Assembly (NCBI GenBank): GCA_964460785.1 | Contig: CAYWQB010000003.1 | Span: 186,001-250,000 of the forward strand | Direction of reading: 5' to 3' | Source of the DNA: CAYWQB01 sp964460785 | GTDB lineage: Bacteria; Chlamydiota; Chlamydiia; Chlamydiales; CAYWQB01 | Length of the DNA stretch: 64,000 nt | In this document: one piece after another, positions 34,846 through 43,890 of the stretch | Layout: every line of letters starts with the position of its first letter | Position numbering within the stretch: the stretch's first letter is position 1 | Translations under genes and position numbers: made by a program | The notes under the pieces: generated by a model | Database searches by the model: none | Told to the model about the DNA's origin: nothing | What the model saw: the letters and a program-made list of their open reading frames with translations, nothing else

Positions 34846-35635
34846 GGTTTTTCATATCAGCTTAGTTTGTCTGCTGCTGATTTTTTGCCAAGGGTCGACC
34901 TTTGCACAAGGATTAGGCAATTTTTCGTTTAGTGGTGATGATGTCATTGCGAAGGCTCCAAACCCTCCAAGCCTTTTGATCCAGGTTCTGGCTCTGGTTG
35001 GCATCTCTATGCTGCCTATTTTAGTGATGATGTTGACTTCTTTTGTGAAGATGGTCATCACAATGTCTCTTTTGCGAAATGCCCTTGGGGTTCAGCAATC
35101 GCCTCCTAACCAGGTTCTGAATGGGATCGCTTTTCTTGTTACAATATATGTGATGTTCCCTACGGGAATGAAAATGTATGAGGTTTCAAAAGAGTTACTT
35201 AACCGCCGCAATACGCCAAAGGAGCTGGTTTCACAAGAGTCTGCAGCTCTCACAGTTGAAGTGATGGACCGTGCAAAAGAACCGCTCCGCGACTTTTTGC
35301 TGAAGAATACCTCAAGAAAAACCATGACGGTCTTTCATAAGTTAGCAAAGCAAAGCTTTCCAGAACCCATTAAGGATAACATTGATCCCAGGGACTTTAT
35401 TGTCCTTGTCCCAGCTTTCATCACAGGGCAAATTAAGGAGGCTTTTGAGATAGGCGTTCTGATTTACTTGCCCTTCTTTATTATAGACTTGGTTGTATCA
35501 AATATCCTGCTTGCTATGGGGATGATGATGCTTTCTCCTCTAACCATTGCTTTGCCTCTTAAACTTCTGCTACTTGTTGTTCTTGATGGTTGGACATTAC
35601 TGATCAAAGGGCTCGTTTTGAGCTTTAACACGTAA
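34820..35635 (+). CDS. sctR: Type III export gate protein SctR (FliP/YscR family)
   Basis: 271 residues with a probable N-terminal signal peptide (FHISLVCLLLIFC, cut near TFA-QG), as in FliP. Core motifs are LVMMLTSFVKMVITMSLLRNALGVQQ, PPNQVLNGIAF, and the C-terminal PFFIIDLVVSNILLAMGMMMLSP. Five copies form the export gate with SctS and SctT. Candidate starts are ATG 34820 (AAAAGGA just upstream) and ATG 34832; either way it overlaps sctL by 14-26 bases. Confidence 0.93.
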   Translation: MRIAMRHSKVFHISLVCLLLIFCQGSTFAQGLGNFSFSGDDVIAKAPNPPSLLIQVLALVGISMLPILVMMLTSFVKMVITMSLLRNALGVQQSPPNQVLNGIAFLVTIYVMFPTGMKMYEVSKELLNRRNTPKELVSQESAALTVEVMDRAKEPLRDFLLKNTSRKTMTVFHKLAKQSFPEPIKDNIDPRDFIVLVPAFITGQIKEAFEIGVLIYLPFFIIDLVVSNILLAMGMMMLSPLTIALPLKLLLLVVLDGWTLLIKGLVLSFNT

Positions 35636-35646
35636 GGAGGTAGGGT

Positions 35647-35928
35647 ATGGAATCTTCAATTATGACGGTCATCCAGCAAAACTCCTACCAGGCTCTTTTG
35701 CTGATTTTGATTTTATCAGGTCCTCCAATTGGTGTGAGCATGATTTTTGGCTTAACAGTAGCGATTTTTCAAGCGGCCACACAAATCCAGGAGCAGACTC
35801 TCTCTTTTACAGTGAAGCTGGTTGCTGTTATCTTTGTTTTAATGTTTTTAGGATCATGGCTAGGTGGAACAATTCTAGAATTTTCAACCAACATATTTGA
35901 GAACTTCCATAAGTGGATCCATGCATGA
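35647..35928 (+). CDS. sctS: Type III export gate protein SctS (FliQ/YscS family)
   Basis: 93 residues, two membrane helices. The first includes LLILILSGPPIGVSMIFGLTVA, the linker has the conserved ATQIQEQTLSFTVKL, and the second is AVIFVLMFLGSWLGG. Four copies wrap the SctR-SctT core. A strong AAGGAGG precedes the ATG. It overlaps sctT by 8 bases. Confidence 0.95.
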   Translation: MESSIMTVIQQNSYQALLLILILSGPPIGVSMIFGLTVAIFQAATQIQEQTLSFTVKLVAVIFVLMFLGSWLGGTILEFSTNIFENFHKWIHA

Positions 35929-36757
35929 GTATTTTGAGCTTCTCCTAGATAAGCCTTTTCTAACAGTTGCAACGTTTTTTCTTGCTGTCATCCGCATGGT
36001 TCCAATTGTTGTTTTAGCTCCTTTTCTAGGGGGAAAGCTGTTACCTCCAGTTGCTAAAGTCATCTTCTCTGTATGCATTGTAGCGATGATTTTGCCCTTT
36101 TTAGTGGTCAATATGCAGAAGACCACCTTTCTATTTGATGCCTACTTTCTTGGCCTTGCCTTTAAAGAAGCATTGGTAGGCTTGGTGTTTGGATTTATTA
36201 TTGCTGTACCCTTTTGGATTGCACAATCGGCAGGTACTTTAATTGACCATCAAAGAGGAGCCTCAAGCTTAATGGTCACAGATCCCTCGATGGGTGTGCA
36301 GGTTTCTCCAATTGGTCTTTTTTATAACTACTCTCTCATTGCTCTGTTTTATTCATGGGGGGGAGTTTATGCATTTTTCGAAATTGTTCTAGATAGTTAC
36401 AAAATTGTTCGACCTGATGAGTTCATTGCTGCCTCATTTTTTCAGGAGAACTCTCTATTTATACAAACTATTATTGGAATAGGAGCCAAAATCTTTGCAA
36501 TGGCTGTGCAGTTCGCGTCACCAGCTTTGCTTGCCATCTTGATGGCAGACATGTTTTTGGGAATTGCAAACAGGTTAGCTCCCCAGGTACAGATTACCTT
36601 TTTAGGCCTCCCCTTAAAGTCTTGGTTGGGACTTTTGCTTCTACTAACCTCTTTGGGGATTGTTTGGGGCGTGCTTTCAGAGTTCTCCGAAGATTGGACG
36701 GGGGAGCTTGGGAAAATTGTGCGCTCGATGCAGCCGTCAGAACTTCATCCAGAATAG
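35921..36757 (+). CDS. sctT: Type III export gate protein SctT (FliR/YscT family)
   Basis: 278 residues, about six membrane segments. FliR/SctT features include the N-terminal FLAVIRMVPIVVLAPFLGGK, the VFGFIIAVPFWIAQSAGTLIDHQRG segment and SPALLAILMADMFLGIANRLAPQVQ. One copy caps the SctR5-SctS4 gate. The ATG at 35921 lies inside the end of sctS; the frame is open 8 codons upstream but within sctS coding sequence. SctU and SctV are not in the window. Its tail overlaps the opposite Nudix gene by 13 bases. Confidence 0.93.
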   Translation: MHEYFELLLDKPFLTVATFFLAVIRMVPIVVLAPFLGGKLLPPVAKVIFSVCIVAMILPFLVVNMQKTTFLFDAYFLGLAFKEALVGLVFGFIIAVPFWIAQSAGTLIDHQRGASSLMVTDPSMGVQVSPIGLFYNYSLIALFYSWGGVYAFFEIVLDSYKIVRPDEFIAASFFQENSLFIQTIIGIGAKIFAMAVQFASPALLAILMADMFLGIANRLAPQVQITFLGLPLKSWLGLLLLLTSLGIVWGVLSEFSEDWTGELGKIVRSMQPSELHPE

Positions 36758-37260
36758 AGAAAGGGAAAGGCTGACAGCATTTTGATGTCCTCAACCTGCC
36801 CGCTTATCATGGCCTGTTTTAATGCAGGCAGGGACCAGGTTTCAACAGTGAGCTCTTCTCCCTGATCTAAGTTCTGTTTTGTTTTTACAAGGCCTTTGGC
36901 TTCAAATAAATGCAACTTGCGACTGCTTAGCCCAGGCATCGCATAGTAGCTATGTAATAGCTTCCATTCATGTGCGCGATAGCCTGTCTCTTCCTCTAAT
37001 TCTCGCTTTGCAGTTTCAAGGGGAGCCTCTTCGTGATCAACTGTACCTGCAGGCAATTCTAGGAGGGGTTTTTCAATGGTTGGCCGGAAGTTTTGAATAC
37101 AGACGATCTCAGAAGAAGAAAGAAAGGCGGCAATGACAACAGCATCAGGGAGATCAAAAAAAGGACGGGAAAGCACTTTCCCCTGCTCGGTTTCGATCTC
37201 TTTTTGAAAGATCCTTAAGCGTCCTTTTTGAAATAGCGGAAGCGTTTTATGGATTTTCAT
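36745..37260 (-). CDS. Nudix hydrolase, ADP-ribose pyrophosphatase-like
   Basis: 171 residues with a complete Nudix box starting GTVDHEE and continuing to AKRELEEETGY (~73-96), and an upstream strand pair IVCIQNFRPTIEKPLLELPAG typical of ADP-ribose/sugar-nucleotide hydrolases (YRP..ELPAG spacing). It hydrolyses nucleoside diphosphate-linked moieties; the exact substrate is unproven. It overlaps the sufS stop by ATGA and so is the last gene of the suf operon, perhaps by read-through convenience rather than function. Confidence 0.88.
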   Translation of the reverse strand: MKIHKTLPLFQKGRLRIFQKEIETEQGKVLSRPFFDLPDAVVIAAFLSSSEIVCIQNFRPTIEKPLLELPAGTVDHEEAPLETAKRELEEETGYRAHEWKLLHSYYAMPGLSSRKLHLFEAKGLVKTKQNLDQGEELTVETWSLPALKQAMISGQVEDIKMLSAFPFLYSG

Positions 37261-38468
37261 GAGAGCTTACAAATCACATCTTCAAGGTGGTTGAGGAAGG
37301 TATCTATTTCTTGCTGGGTATTGTAGATGCCTACAGAGGCTCGCAATACATGTTCTAATTGATATTGGGCAAGAGCTGGCTGGGCACAAAGATGGCCAGA
37401 GCGAACCGCAATATGTCTTAGGTCTAGAAAAGAAGCGATGTCTAGAGGATGGATCCCTTCAACAGCAAAAGAAACTAAAGAGCCTCGGTTGCTTGGGGAA
37501 CCAATAATGTTCACCTTTGGGATAGAGCTTAATCCTTTCAAAAGGGCTTCAATCAGCGTATTTTCATATGCGTGAATATGAGAGAGATTGAATGACGAAA
37601 GAAATGCAAGTGCTGCTTGAAGGCCTATTGCTTGTGTAATGGGGGGAGTTCCTGCTTCAAAGCGTAAAGGGGGAGGTAAATAGTTGCTTGCTTGAGGGGT
37701 GACTTTTTCAATCATCGACCCTCCCGTTTGGTAGGGAGGTAATTTTGCTAATAAGCTTTCCTTTCCATATAGAATACCAATGCCCGTAGGGCCGTAAATT
37801 TTGTGCCCGGAAAAAGCGAGAAAGTCAATATCTAACGCTTGCACATCAAGGGGAGAGTGGGCAATACTTTGCGCTGCATCGACAAAGACTAACGCTCCCT
37901 GTGCATGGGCACGAGAAATAATGGCTTCTAATGGATGACAGCTACCAAGGACATTGGAAACATGAGCAAGGGCTAAGAGTCGTGTTTTCTCAGAGAGGTA
38001 ATGGTCGAGAGTTTCAAGGTTGATGTCCCCGCTTTCTTCTACAGGAAGGATTTTTAACTCAAGTCCATAGCGTTGGCATGCTTCTTGCCAAGGGACAAGG
38101 TTCGAGTGATGCTCAATGACAGGAACTAAAATTTCTCCTCCGTGCTGAGCCTGAGAGCGACAGAAAATTTCACTGAGTAGGTTGATAGACTCTGTGGTCC
38201 CCTTAGTGAAGATGATTTCATGCGTACTTTTCGCCCCTAAAAAGCCTTGCACTTCTTGGCGAGCAAGATCATATGCAGTAGAGGCTTCTTGTGCTAACTG
38301 ATACACCGCGCGGTGCACGGTTCCATATTGCGCTCTTTCAAACTCTGCAATAGCAGAAATGACTTTTTCAGGACGGTGGGAGGTTGCTGCAGAATCCAAA
38401 TAGACAAGGTTTGGATGAGCAGAAAAAATCGGAAACTGCTCTTTTATGTGATCAAAAGAGCAAGTCAT
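37257..38468 (-). CDS. sufS: Cysteine desulfurase SufS
   Basis: 403 residues, PLP enzyme releasing sulfur from cysteine for Fe-S assembly. Motifs: YLDSAATSHRP at the N-terminus, the PLP lysine in AFSGHKIYGPTG (~225), and the active-site cysteine in AVRSGHLCAQPAL (~360) with the short SufS-type loop. The open frame continues 17 codons upstream, but ATG 38468 overlaps the sufD stop as ATGA and gives the standard length. No sufE or sufU is seen in the operon. Confidence 0.95.
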   Translation of the reverse strand: MTCSFDHIKEQFPIFSAHPNLVYLDSAATSHRPEKVISAIAEFERAQYGTVHRAVYQLAQEASTAYDLARQEVQGFLGAKSTHEIIFTKGTTESINLLSEIFCRSQAQHGGEILVPVIEHHSNLVPWQEACQRYGLELKILPVEESGDINLETLDHYLSEKTRLLALAHVSNVLGSCHPLEAIISRAHAQGALVFVDAAQSIAHSPLDVQALDIDFLAFSGHKIYGPTGIGILYGKESLLAKLPPYQTGGSMIEKVTPQASNYLPPPLRFEAGTPPITQAIGLQAALAFLSSFNLSHIHAYENTLIEALLKGLSSIPKVNIIGSPSNRGSLVSFAVEGIHPLDIASFLDLRHIAVRSGHLCAQPALAQYQLEHVLRASVGIYNTQQEIDTFLNHLEDVICKLS

Positions 38469-39742
38469 AGCCGAGCACTTAGTTTGAAAAGCATTTTCTG
38501 CGTTGTCTCTGGAGAGCACATGCCTTTGGCAACAAGGGGATCCAAAATTTCTCGTAGAAAAGACTGGATTAGAAGTTTTTTAGCTTGGTCTTCAGAGATT
38601 CCTCTGGAGCGGAGGTAAAAAAGCTGTGTGGCATCTAACTGGCCGACAGTAGATCCATGAGAAGCTTTTACATCATCAGCAAAAATTTCTAAGTTCGGCT
38701 TGCTAGCTGCAAATGCATGGTCACTCAAAAGTAGGTTGTGATTGGCTTGGTAACTCTCTGTTTGTTGGGCTTGAGGGTGAACATAAATTTTCCCCTCAAA
38801 ACTAGAGCGAGCCCGATCAAGAAGAACACCTTTAAAAAGTTGATTGGAAGTACAGCCTTCTGCAGCATGCTCCATATGAATATGGGCATGAGTTTGTTCA
38901 TTACCAGCTAATGCCCATGCACCATTTAGTGAGGCGTTAGCCCCTGTTTCTAGCAGGGATACATGGTAATCAGAACGGCAGTTGCCATTCAAAGAAAGGT
39001 CTGTGCTGTTTAAGTGGGCATCTTGTTTAACTGTGGCACGATATGCCTGTAGGATCCATGAGCTTTTTGTGGCAGACTGAGTAGAAAAAAGCTCTAGGCT
39101 GGACTCTCGGTCTAAGTGTACATCAAGGTAGCCATTGACAAAAGCAGAGCTATCTTCATGAACAATTGTTTCCTGTACGACTTGCATTTTGGCTTTAGAA
39201 CCAAGGAATATATAAACGGAAGGCAGAACGCTTCCTTTTGCAGCATCTACATAGTGTTGAATGTGTAAAGGCTGTGTCATAGATGCAGATGGAGGAAGGT
39301 AGATGAAGATCCCGTTATCCGCTAAGCTCTGGTTAACGAGAGCAAAGGCATCACCCTCTTGCTGATAACTTTTGCTTAAACGGCCATCAAGGTAAGGCGC
39401 AAACTGCACTTGCGCTTCTTGCATAGTCAGAACTTTGGCTCCCTCAATATTCAAGCTAGAGCTTGGACCAACCAATTCGCCATTGTAAAAAAGAATGCGG
39501 TTAGGCGTCTTTTCTGAGAAACATGCAGGAAGAGACTCAAGGGGGTGTGAGAGCACCTGAGCAGGGGAATATTCCAATACTTTTGCTAGAGGAAGGTATT
39601 GATAACGCTCACTTTTTCTCTTCGGTAGCCCTAGCTTTTGCAAAGCTGCTTGTGCCTTTCTTTGGCTTTTGGAAAATGATCGTTTGGCAAAAAGAGCGTC
39701 CAGCTCGCTTTGGTAAGCTTGTGATTTGGTCTCCGTTGTCAT
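38465..39742 (-). CDS. sufD: Fe-S cluster assembly scaffold subunit SufD
   Basis: 425 residues, right-handed beta-helix paralogue of SufB. C-terminal features ATQLFYLRSRGISEDQAKKLLIQSFL and the ASHGSTVGQLD segment (with the functionally important His) are typical. Works in the SufBC2D scaffold. It lies 3 bases after sufC and is coupled to sufS by an ATGA overlap. Confidence 0.94.
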   Translation of the reverse strand: MTTETKSQAYQSELDALFAKRSFSKSQRKAQAALQKLGLPKRKSERYQYLPLAKVLEYSPAQVLSHPLESLPACFSEKTPNRILFYNGELVGPSSSLNIEGAKVLTMQEAQVQFAPYLDGRLSKSYQQEGDAFALVNQSLADNGIFIYLPPSASMTQPLHIQHYVDAAKGSVLPSVYIFLGSKAKMQVVQETIVHEDSSAFVNGYLDVHLDRESSLELFSTQSATKSSWILQAYRATVKQDAHLNSTDLSLNGNCRSDYHVSLLETGANASLNGAWALAGNEQTHAHIHMEHAAEGCTSNQLFKGVLLDRARSSFEGKIYVHPQAQQTESYQANHNLLLSDHAFAASKPNLEIFADDVKASHGSTVGQLDATQLFYLRSRGISEDQAKKLLIQSFLREILDPLVAKGMCSPETTQKMLFKLSARL

Positions 39743-39745
39743 GAC

Positions 39746-40498
39746 CTAGGCTCCCTTTTTTGCTGCAATCCAGTCATAGCCCTTTTCCTCCAGCTCTAAA
39801 GCAAGGGAAGCATCTCCAGTTAAAACAATATTCCCTTCTAGCATGACATGCACTTTATCAGGCTTAATATAGTCCAGGAGCCTTTGGTAGTGGGTAATCA
39901 GAATTAATGCTCGATCTTTATTGAAGATTTGGTTGACTCCATCTGCAACCGTGCGCATCGCATCAATATCAAGCCCTGAATCTGTTTCATCTAAGATCAT
40001 AATCTTAGGGTCTAAGATCGCCATTTGTAAAATCTCATTGCGCTTCTTCTCTCCACCAGAAAAGCTCTCATTGACGTTACGTTCAATGAAGCGATCATCC
40101 ATATTTAGCATGGAGGTAAAGGTCTTCAAGTGCTTTCTGAATGCTTCCTCGTCAAGCTCTTCTTGCCCCCGCTGCTTCATGACCGAGTTATAAGCGATTT
40201 GAAGAAATTGCAAGTTGCTAACTCCAGGGATCTCTACAGGATACTGAAAGCTAGTAAAAAGGCCTTTAGCGATGCGCTCCTCAGGCTCAAGCTCAAGAAT
40301 GTCTTCACCTTCAAAAGCGATACTTCCACCAGTTACCTCGTAATCTGGGTGACCCGCTAGCACTTTTGAAAGAGTCGATTTTCCCGCTCCATTGGGACCC
40401 ATGATCGCATGGATCTCTCCCGGCTTAACAGAAAGAGAAATTCCACGTAAAATTTCTGTATCATCAGTTTGGCATGAGATGTTTGTAATATCCAGCAT
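39746..40498 (-). CDS. sufC: Fe-S assembly ATPase SufC
   Basis: 250 residues, ABC-type ATPase: Walker A GPNGAGKSTLSKVLAG, signature SFSGGEKKRNEI (the SufC form), Walker B KIMILDETDSGLDID, and the H-loop LITHYQRLL. Energises conformational change of the SufBD scaffold. Three bases separate it from both sufB and sufD. Confidence 0.97.
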   Translation of the reverse strand: MLDITNISCQTDDTEILRGISLSVKPGEIHAIMGPNGAGKSTLSKVLAGHPDYEVTGGSIAFEGEDILELEPEERIAKGLFTSFQYPVEIPGVSNLQFLQIAYNSVMKQRGQEELDEEAFRKHLKTFTSMLNMDDRFIERNVNESFSGGEKKRNEILQMAILDPKIMILDETDSGLDIDAMRTVADGVNQIFNKDRALILITHYQRLLDYIKPDKVHVMLEGNIVLTGDASLALELEEKGYDWIAAKKGA

Positions 40499-40501
40499 CA
40501 G

Positions 40502-41947
40502 TTATCCCACAGAGTTTTCTAGTTTTAGAGTGAGTAGTTTTTTGGCTTCTGTTGCAAATTCTAAGGGAAGTTCCTGTATGACCTCTTTACAGAACCCATT
40601 GACAACAAGGCTCACAGCATCTTCTCTACTGATCCCTCTGGATTGTAAGTAGAAGAGCTGTTCTTCATTCATTCTGGAAGTCGATGCTTCATGCTCGACT
40701 TGGCTTGAAGCGTTGCCAACCTCAATGTAAGGAAAGGTGTTTGCAGAACACTTATTGCCCACAAGCATGGAGTCACACTGTGTGTAGTTTCGGCTATTTT
40801 TAGCGCGGCTTCCCATCTGCACTAAGCCTCTATAGCTATTGTGCGATTGATCTGCCGAGATGCCCTTGGATACGATATTGGAGCGTGTATTTTTCCCAAT
40901 ATGGATCATTTTTGTTCCCGTATCTGCTTGCATATGTCCATTCGTCAGTGCCACAGAGTAAAACTCTCCCACAGACTCGTCTCCTTGCAAGATACAGCTT
41001 GGGTATTTCCACGTAATCGCCGCACCTACCTCGACTTGCGTCCATAAAATTTTTGACCGATAGCCAGCACACCGCCCACGCTTTGTGACAAAGTTGTAAA
41101 TCCCCCCTTGCCCTGTTTTAGGGTCGCCAGCATACCAGTTTTGTACTGTAGAGTATTTAACCTCAGCCTGTTCCAGGGCAACGATCTCAACAACTGCAGC
41201 ATGTAGCTGATTAGTATCATAGGAAGGGGCTGTGCATCCCTCCAGATAGCTAACCTGGCTATGCTCTTCTGCAATAATAAGGGTGCGCTCAAATTGCCCA
41301 GTCTGCTGATCATTGATGCGGAAATAAGTAGAAAGCTCCATGGGGCACTTGACACCCTTGGGCACATAGACAAAGGAGCCATCTGAAAAAACAGCAGAGT
41401 TAAGAGCTGCAAAGTAGTTATCTCCAATAGGAACTACGGAGCCTAGGTAGCGCTCAACAAGCTTTGGATATTTCTGAACAGCTTCAGAGATCGAGCAAAG
41501 GACTACACCCGCTTCTTCAAGCTTCTTTTTAAAGGTGGTGCCAATAGATACGGAGTCAAATACAAGGTCAACAGCCACATTGCTGAGTCGCTTTTGCTCC
41601 TCTAAAGGGATCCCTAAACGCTCGAAGGTCTTTAAGACTTCTGGGTCTACTTCATCTAAGCTGTCAAGCTTTGGCTTTTTTTTGGGCGCTGAGTAGTAAG
41701 AAATATCTTGGTAATTAATCGGGGGATGATTGAGGTTTGCCCAGTCGGGCTCTTCCATTTCCAGCCAGCGTCGATAGGCCTTGAGCCTGAACTCTAGCAT
41801 GAAGGAAGGTTCCTCTTTCTTTTTAGAAAGGGCGCGAATAACAGACTCATTAAGCCCTTTATCAAAGCGATCTACTTCGACTTCAGTAACAAAACCAGCT
41901 TTGTATTCTTCCCGCCCTTCGAAAAAAGCATTGGCTTCCGTGGCCAT
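40502..41947 (-). CDS. sufB: Fe-S cluster assembly scaffold subunit SufB
   Basis: 481 residues. SufB landmarks include YFAALNSAVFSDGSFVYVPKG, SYLEGCTAPSYDTNQLHAAVVE (the scaffold Cys), TKRGRCAG, and the C-terminal EEQLFYLQSRGISREDAVSLVVNGF. First gene of the sufBCDS-Nudix operon. AAGGAGAAGAG precedes the ATG at 41947. A TATACT -10-like element lies about 38 bases further upstream, but no good -35 matches it. Confidence 0.96.
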   Translation of the reverse strand: MATEANAFFEGREEYKAGFVTEVEVDRFDKGLNESVIRALSKKKEEPSFMLEFRLKAYRRWLEMEEPDWANLNHPPINYQDISYYSAPKKKPKLDSLDEVDPEVLKTFERLGIPLEEQKRLSNVAVDLVFDSVSIGTTFKKKLEEAGVVLCSISEAVQKYPKLVERYLGSVVPIGDNYFAALNSAVFSDGSFVYVPKGVKCPMELSTYFRINDQQTGQFERTLIIAEEHSQVSYLEGCTAPSYDTNQLHAAVVEIVALEQAEVKYSTVQNWYAGDPKTGQGGIYNFVTKRGRCAGYRSKILWTQVEVGAAITWKYPSCILQGDESVGEFYSVALTNGHMQADTGTKMIHIGKNTRSNIVSKGISADQSHNSYRGLVQMGSRAKNSRNYTQCDSMLVGNKCSANTFPYIEVGNASSQVEHEASTSRMNEEQLFYLQSRGISREDAVSLVVNGFCKEVIQELPLEFATEAKKLLTLKLENSVG

Positions 41948-42166
41948 ACTCTCTTCTCCTTCTTTTGACAGGGGAGAAAGAGTATAATTACTTGATAGAT
42001 TTCAGAAAAGGCCAATGCCTCAATATCGACTTTCTCTTTAATATGAAGCTAGATTTGTGACCCCTTTAGGCCAAACTGATTGTTGAAAATCTAATCACAG
42101 ACTTTAAAAAGATCTTTTGCTATCAATAGGGAAGTTTGCATTTGGCGTGGTGTTTGGGAGTTTAGG

Positions 42167-42766
42167 ATGATTTTACGCTATCTTTCAGTTCTATCTTTGC
42201 TGGCGGTTTCTTTAATGCTTGGCTCTTGTGGAGATACGTATACAACTTATATTCGCTCAGATCCCCTATTTACAAAACGGCCCCTAGATACAGCGGTTTT
42301 GCCTGATCAAGGAGAGGGTTATGAAAAGCGAGGAGACTACCTTGTTGATGCTGTAGGCATTCAACCTTCTGCAGGTGAAAGCTATGAGGACTTTTCGAAT
42401 AGGCTTGTAAATACACTCATTATTCAGGAGACCGATAGGGAGACTTTAACAAACCTCGAAGTGGAAACAGCTTTAGCTATTGAGGATCTCCAAGAGCAGT
42501 TTGCACTTGCAGAGCTAAGGAACAAGCAACTGCGGATGGAGTGGCAGCTGGTTAGTGATCATCAAGATGCAAGAGGGCTTGCTCGCATGGCCTTTCGCCC
42601 TTATTATGTTGCAAAGGGAGACACGCTTCAGAAAATAGCAAAACGGGCCTATGGTACTTACACAGCCTGGCTTGCTGTTTATCAGTTTAATCAGTACTAC
42701 CTGAAAGACCCTAACTTTATAAAGGAAGGGGACTTAATCTGGCTTCCAGCTTTCAATAATATGTAA
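42167..42766 (+). CDS. LysM-domain lipoprotein
   Basis: 199 residues. Lipoprotein signal with LGSC lipobox (~18-21), then an acidic/helical middle (EVETALAIEDLQEQFALAELRNKQLR) and a C-terminal LysM domain (YYVAKGDTLQKIAKRAYG..., FIKEGDLIWLP; ~147-196). LysM binds peptidoglycan or other GlcNAc polymers, so this is probably an envelope protein linking outer membrane and wall at the division septum. TTTAGG sits directly at the ATG. The 219-base gap upstream, shared divergently with sufB, shows no clear promoter for this gene. Confidence 0.85.
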   Translation: MILRYLSVLSLLAVSLMLGSCGDTYTTYIRSDPLFTKRPLDTAVLPDQGEGYEKRGDYLVDAVGIQPSAGESYEDFSNRLVNTLIIQETDRETLTNLEVETALAIEDLQEQFALAELRNKQLRMEWQLVSDHQDARGLARMAFRPYYVAKGDTLQKIAKRAYGTYTAWLAVYQFNQYYLKDPNFIKEGDLIWLPAFNNM

Positions 42767-42785
42767 TATTTTTCTTGTTTTTTTT

Positions 42786-42807
42786 GGCTTTCTAAAATTA
42801 GATAGCC
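42786..42807. repeat. Inverted repeat ahead of the SLBB lipoprotein gene
   Basis: GGCT-TT-CTAA-AA-TTAG-AT-AGCC, a 22-base near-perfect palindrome (only the TT/AT pair mismatched in part) between the LysM gene and the next gene. It has no T-run on the plus side, so it is not a normal terminator; it may be an operator or a 5' mRNA hairpin. Confidence 0.5.
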
Positions 42808-42834
42808 TCTCCTATGGATTTACATGTGATCGGT

Positions 42835-43890
42835 ATGGCTCGAGGTTTTCTTCTTTTTTCTCTTTGTCTGCTCCTAGCTAGTTGTGGTGCTCCACGTGAA
42901 AGTCAAAAGTTTGTGTATGAGCAGTGTCACTATGATGAGTTTGTAGAAGACTCTAAAATTGTTGAGCAGGGAAAGCTTGCTATTATGGAGCTGGAGGGAA
43001 AAAGTGTTCTTCCTTTTTCTCCCGAAATGATGGAAGAGTATACAGATACTGTTGAAGAAAATGATGTTTTGCGTGTGCGTCTTTTTCATCCTCAAGTAGC
43101 GGATATTGCAATTGCTTTGCAAGAAATGGATAAGATGGGATTTCGGGTGATTGATGGCTTTGTTGCCTTACCCGGTTTAAGCCCTGTCCGTGTTGAAGGG
43201 CTTACCTTGCGCCAGGTGCGTGAACGTCTAAGAAGTCTTTATGATGAGCAGATTGAAGGGGTTGAAGTCTTTGTGGATTACTTAGATCGATTAACCCGCA
43301 AGGTAGAACTGGTTGGGATGGTGAGTATGCCTTCTATCCCAGTGGATGGAAAGAAGCGACTGTATGAGGTCCTTTCTGAAGCTAAGCTCTCTCCTCAGGC
43401 AAACTTGTTTGGCAGCTTTGTTGTGAGAGATGGGATGATTTTGCCCATCGACTTTAATCGACTCTTGCGCCAGGGCGACCTTTCAAGAAACATTGTCATG
43501 TATCCTAAAGATAAAGTCTATGTAGCCAACACAGACGAGGCGTATGTGATGGTGATGGGAGAGGTCTTTCAACCTAAAGCCGTTTCTGTTCCTTATGGCT
43601 CGATTTCCTTGCGTGATGCACTTGTATCGGTTGGAGGAGTTCCCTACACGGGGAATAGAGAGAGTATCCTTGTCATTCGAGGAGGAATAGAGATTCCAAA
43701 GCTTTATATGTTGCGCTGGGATGAGATCATCCGGACACCCAATAAAAGCTTGCTCCTTATGCCTGGAGATACCGTATTCGTTGCGGAGAAACCGATTACG
43801 AAATGGAACAGATTCATCAACCAACTCTTCCCAAGCTTTAGCGGCTTGCTCACCATTGGGCAAATCAAAAAAGTGGCTGAAGATCGCTAA
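42835..43890 (+). CDS. Wza-like polysaccharide export / SLBB lipoprotein
   Basis: About 351 residues. Lipoprotein signal MARGFLLFSLCLLLASC. The N-terminal part has a Poly_export-type domain (YTDTVEENDVLRVRLFHP, VIDGFVALPGLSPVRVEGLTLRQVRERL), followed by two SLBB-like units (VELVGMVSMPSIPVDG; VMVMGEVFQPKAVSVPYGSISLRDALVSVGGV). Wza-family proteins form outer-membrane channels for capsule or exopolysaccharide. There is no transmembrane barrel-helix signature I can verify at the C-terminus, and no polymerase, Wzc kinase or glycosyltransferase cluster beside it. ATG 42814, 7 codons upstream, is an alternative start; 42835 gives the better signal peptide. Its stop overlaps the opposite TPR gene by four bases. 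Confidence 0.8.
   Translation: MARGFLLFSLCLLLASCGAPRESQKFVYEQCHYDEFVEDSKIVEQGKLAIMELEGKSVLPFSPEMMEEYTDTVEENDVLRVRLFHPQVADIAIALQEMDKMGFRVIDGFVALPGLSPVRVEGLTLRQVRERLRSLYDEQIEGVEVFVDYLDRLTRKVELVGMVSMPSIPVDGKKRLYEVLSEAKLSPQANLFGSFVVRDGMILPIDFNRLLRQGDLSRNIVMYPKDKVYVANTDEAYVMVMGEVFQPKAVSVPYGSISLRDALVSVGGVPYTGNRESILVIRGGIEIPKLYMLRWDEIIRTPNKSLLLMPGDTVFVAEKPITKWNRFINQLFPSFSGLLTIGQIKKVAEDR

Noticed and set aside
41026..41427. 133-codon minus-strand frame within sufB in another frame
   Set aside because: Overlaps invariant SufB motifs completely and has no supporting start site.
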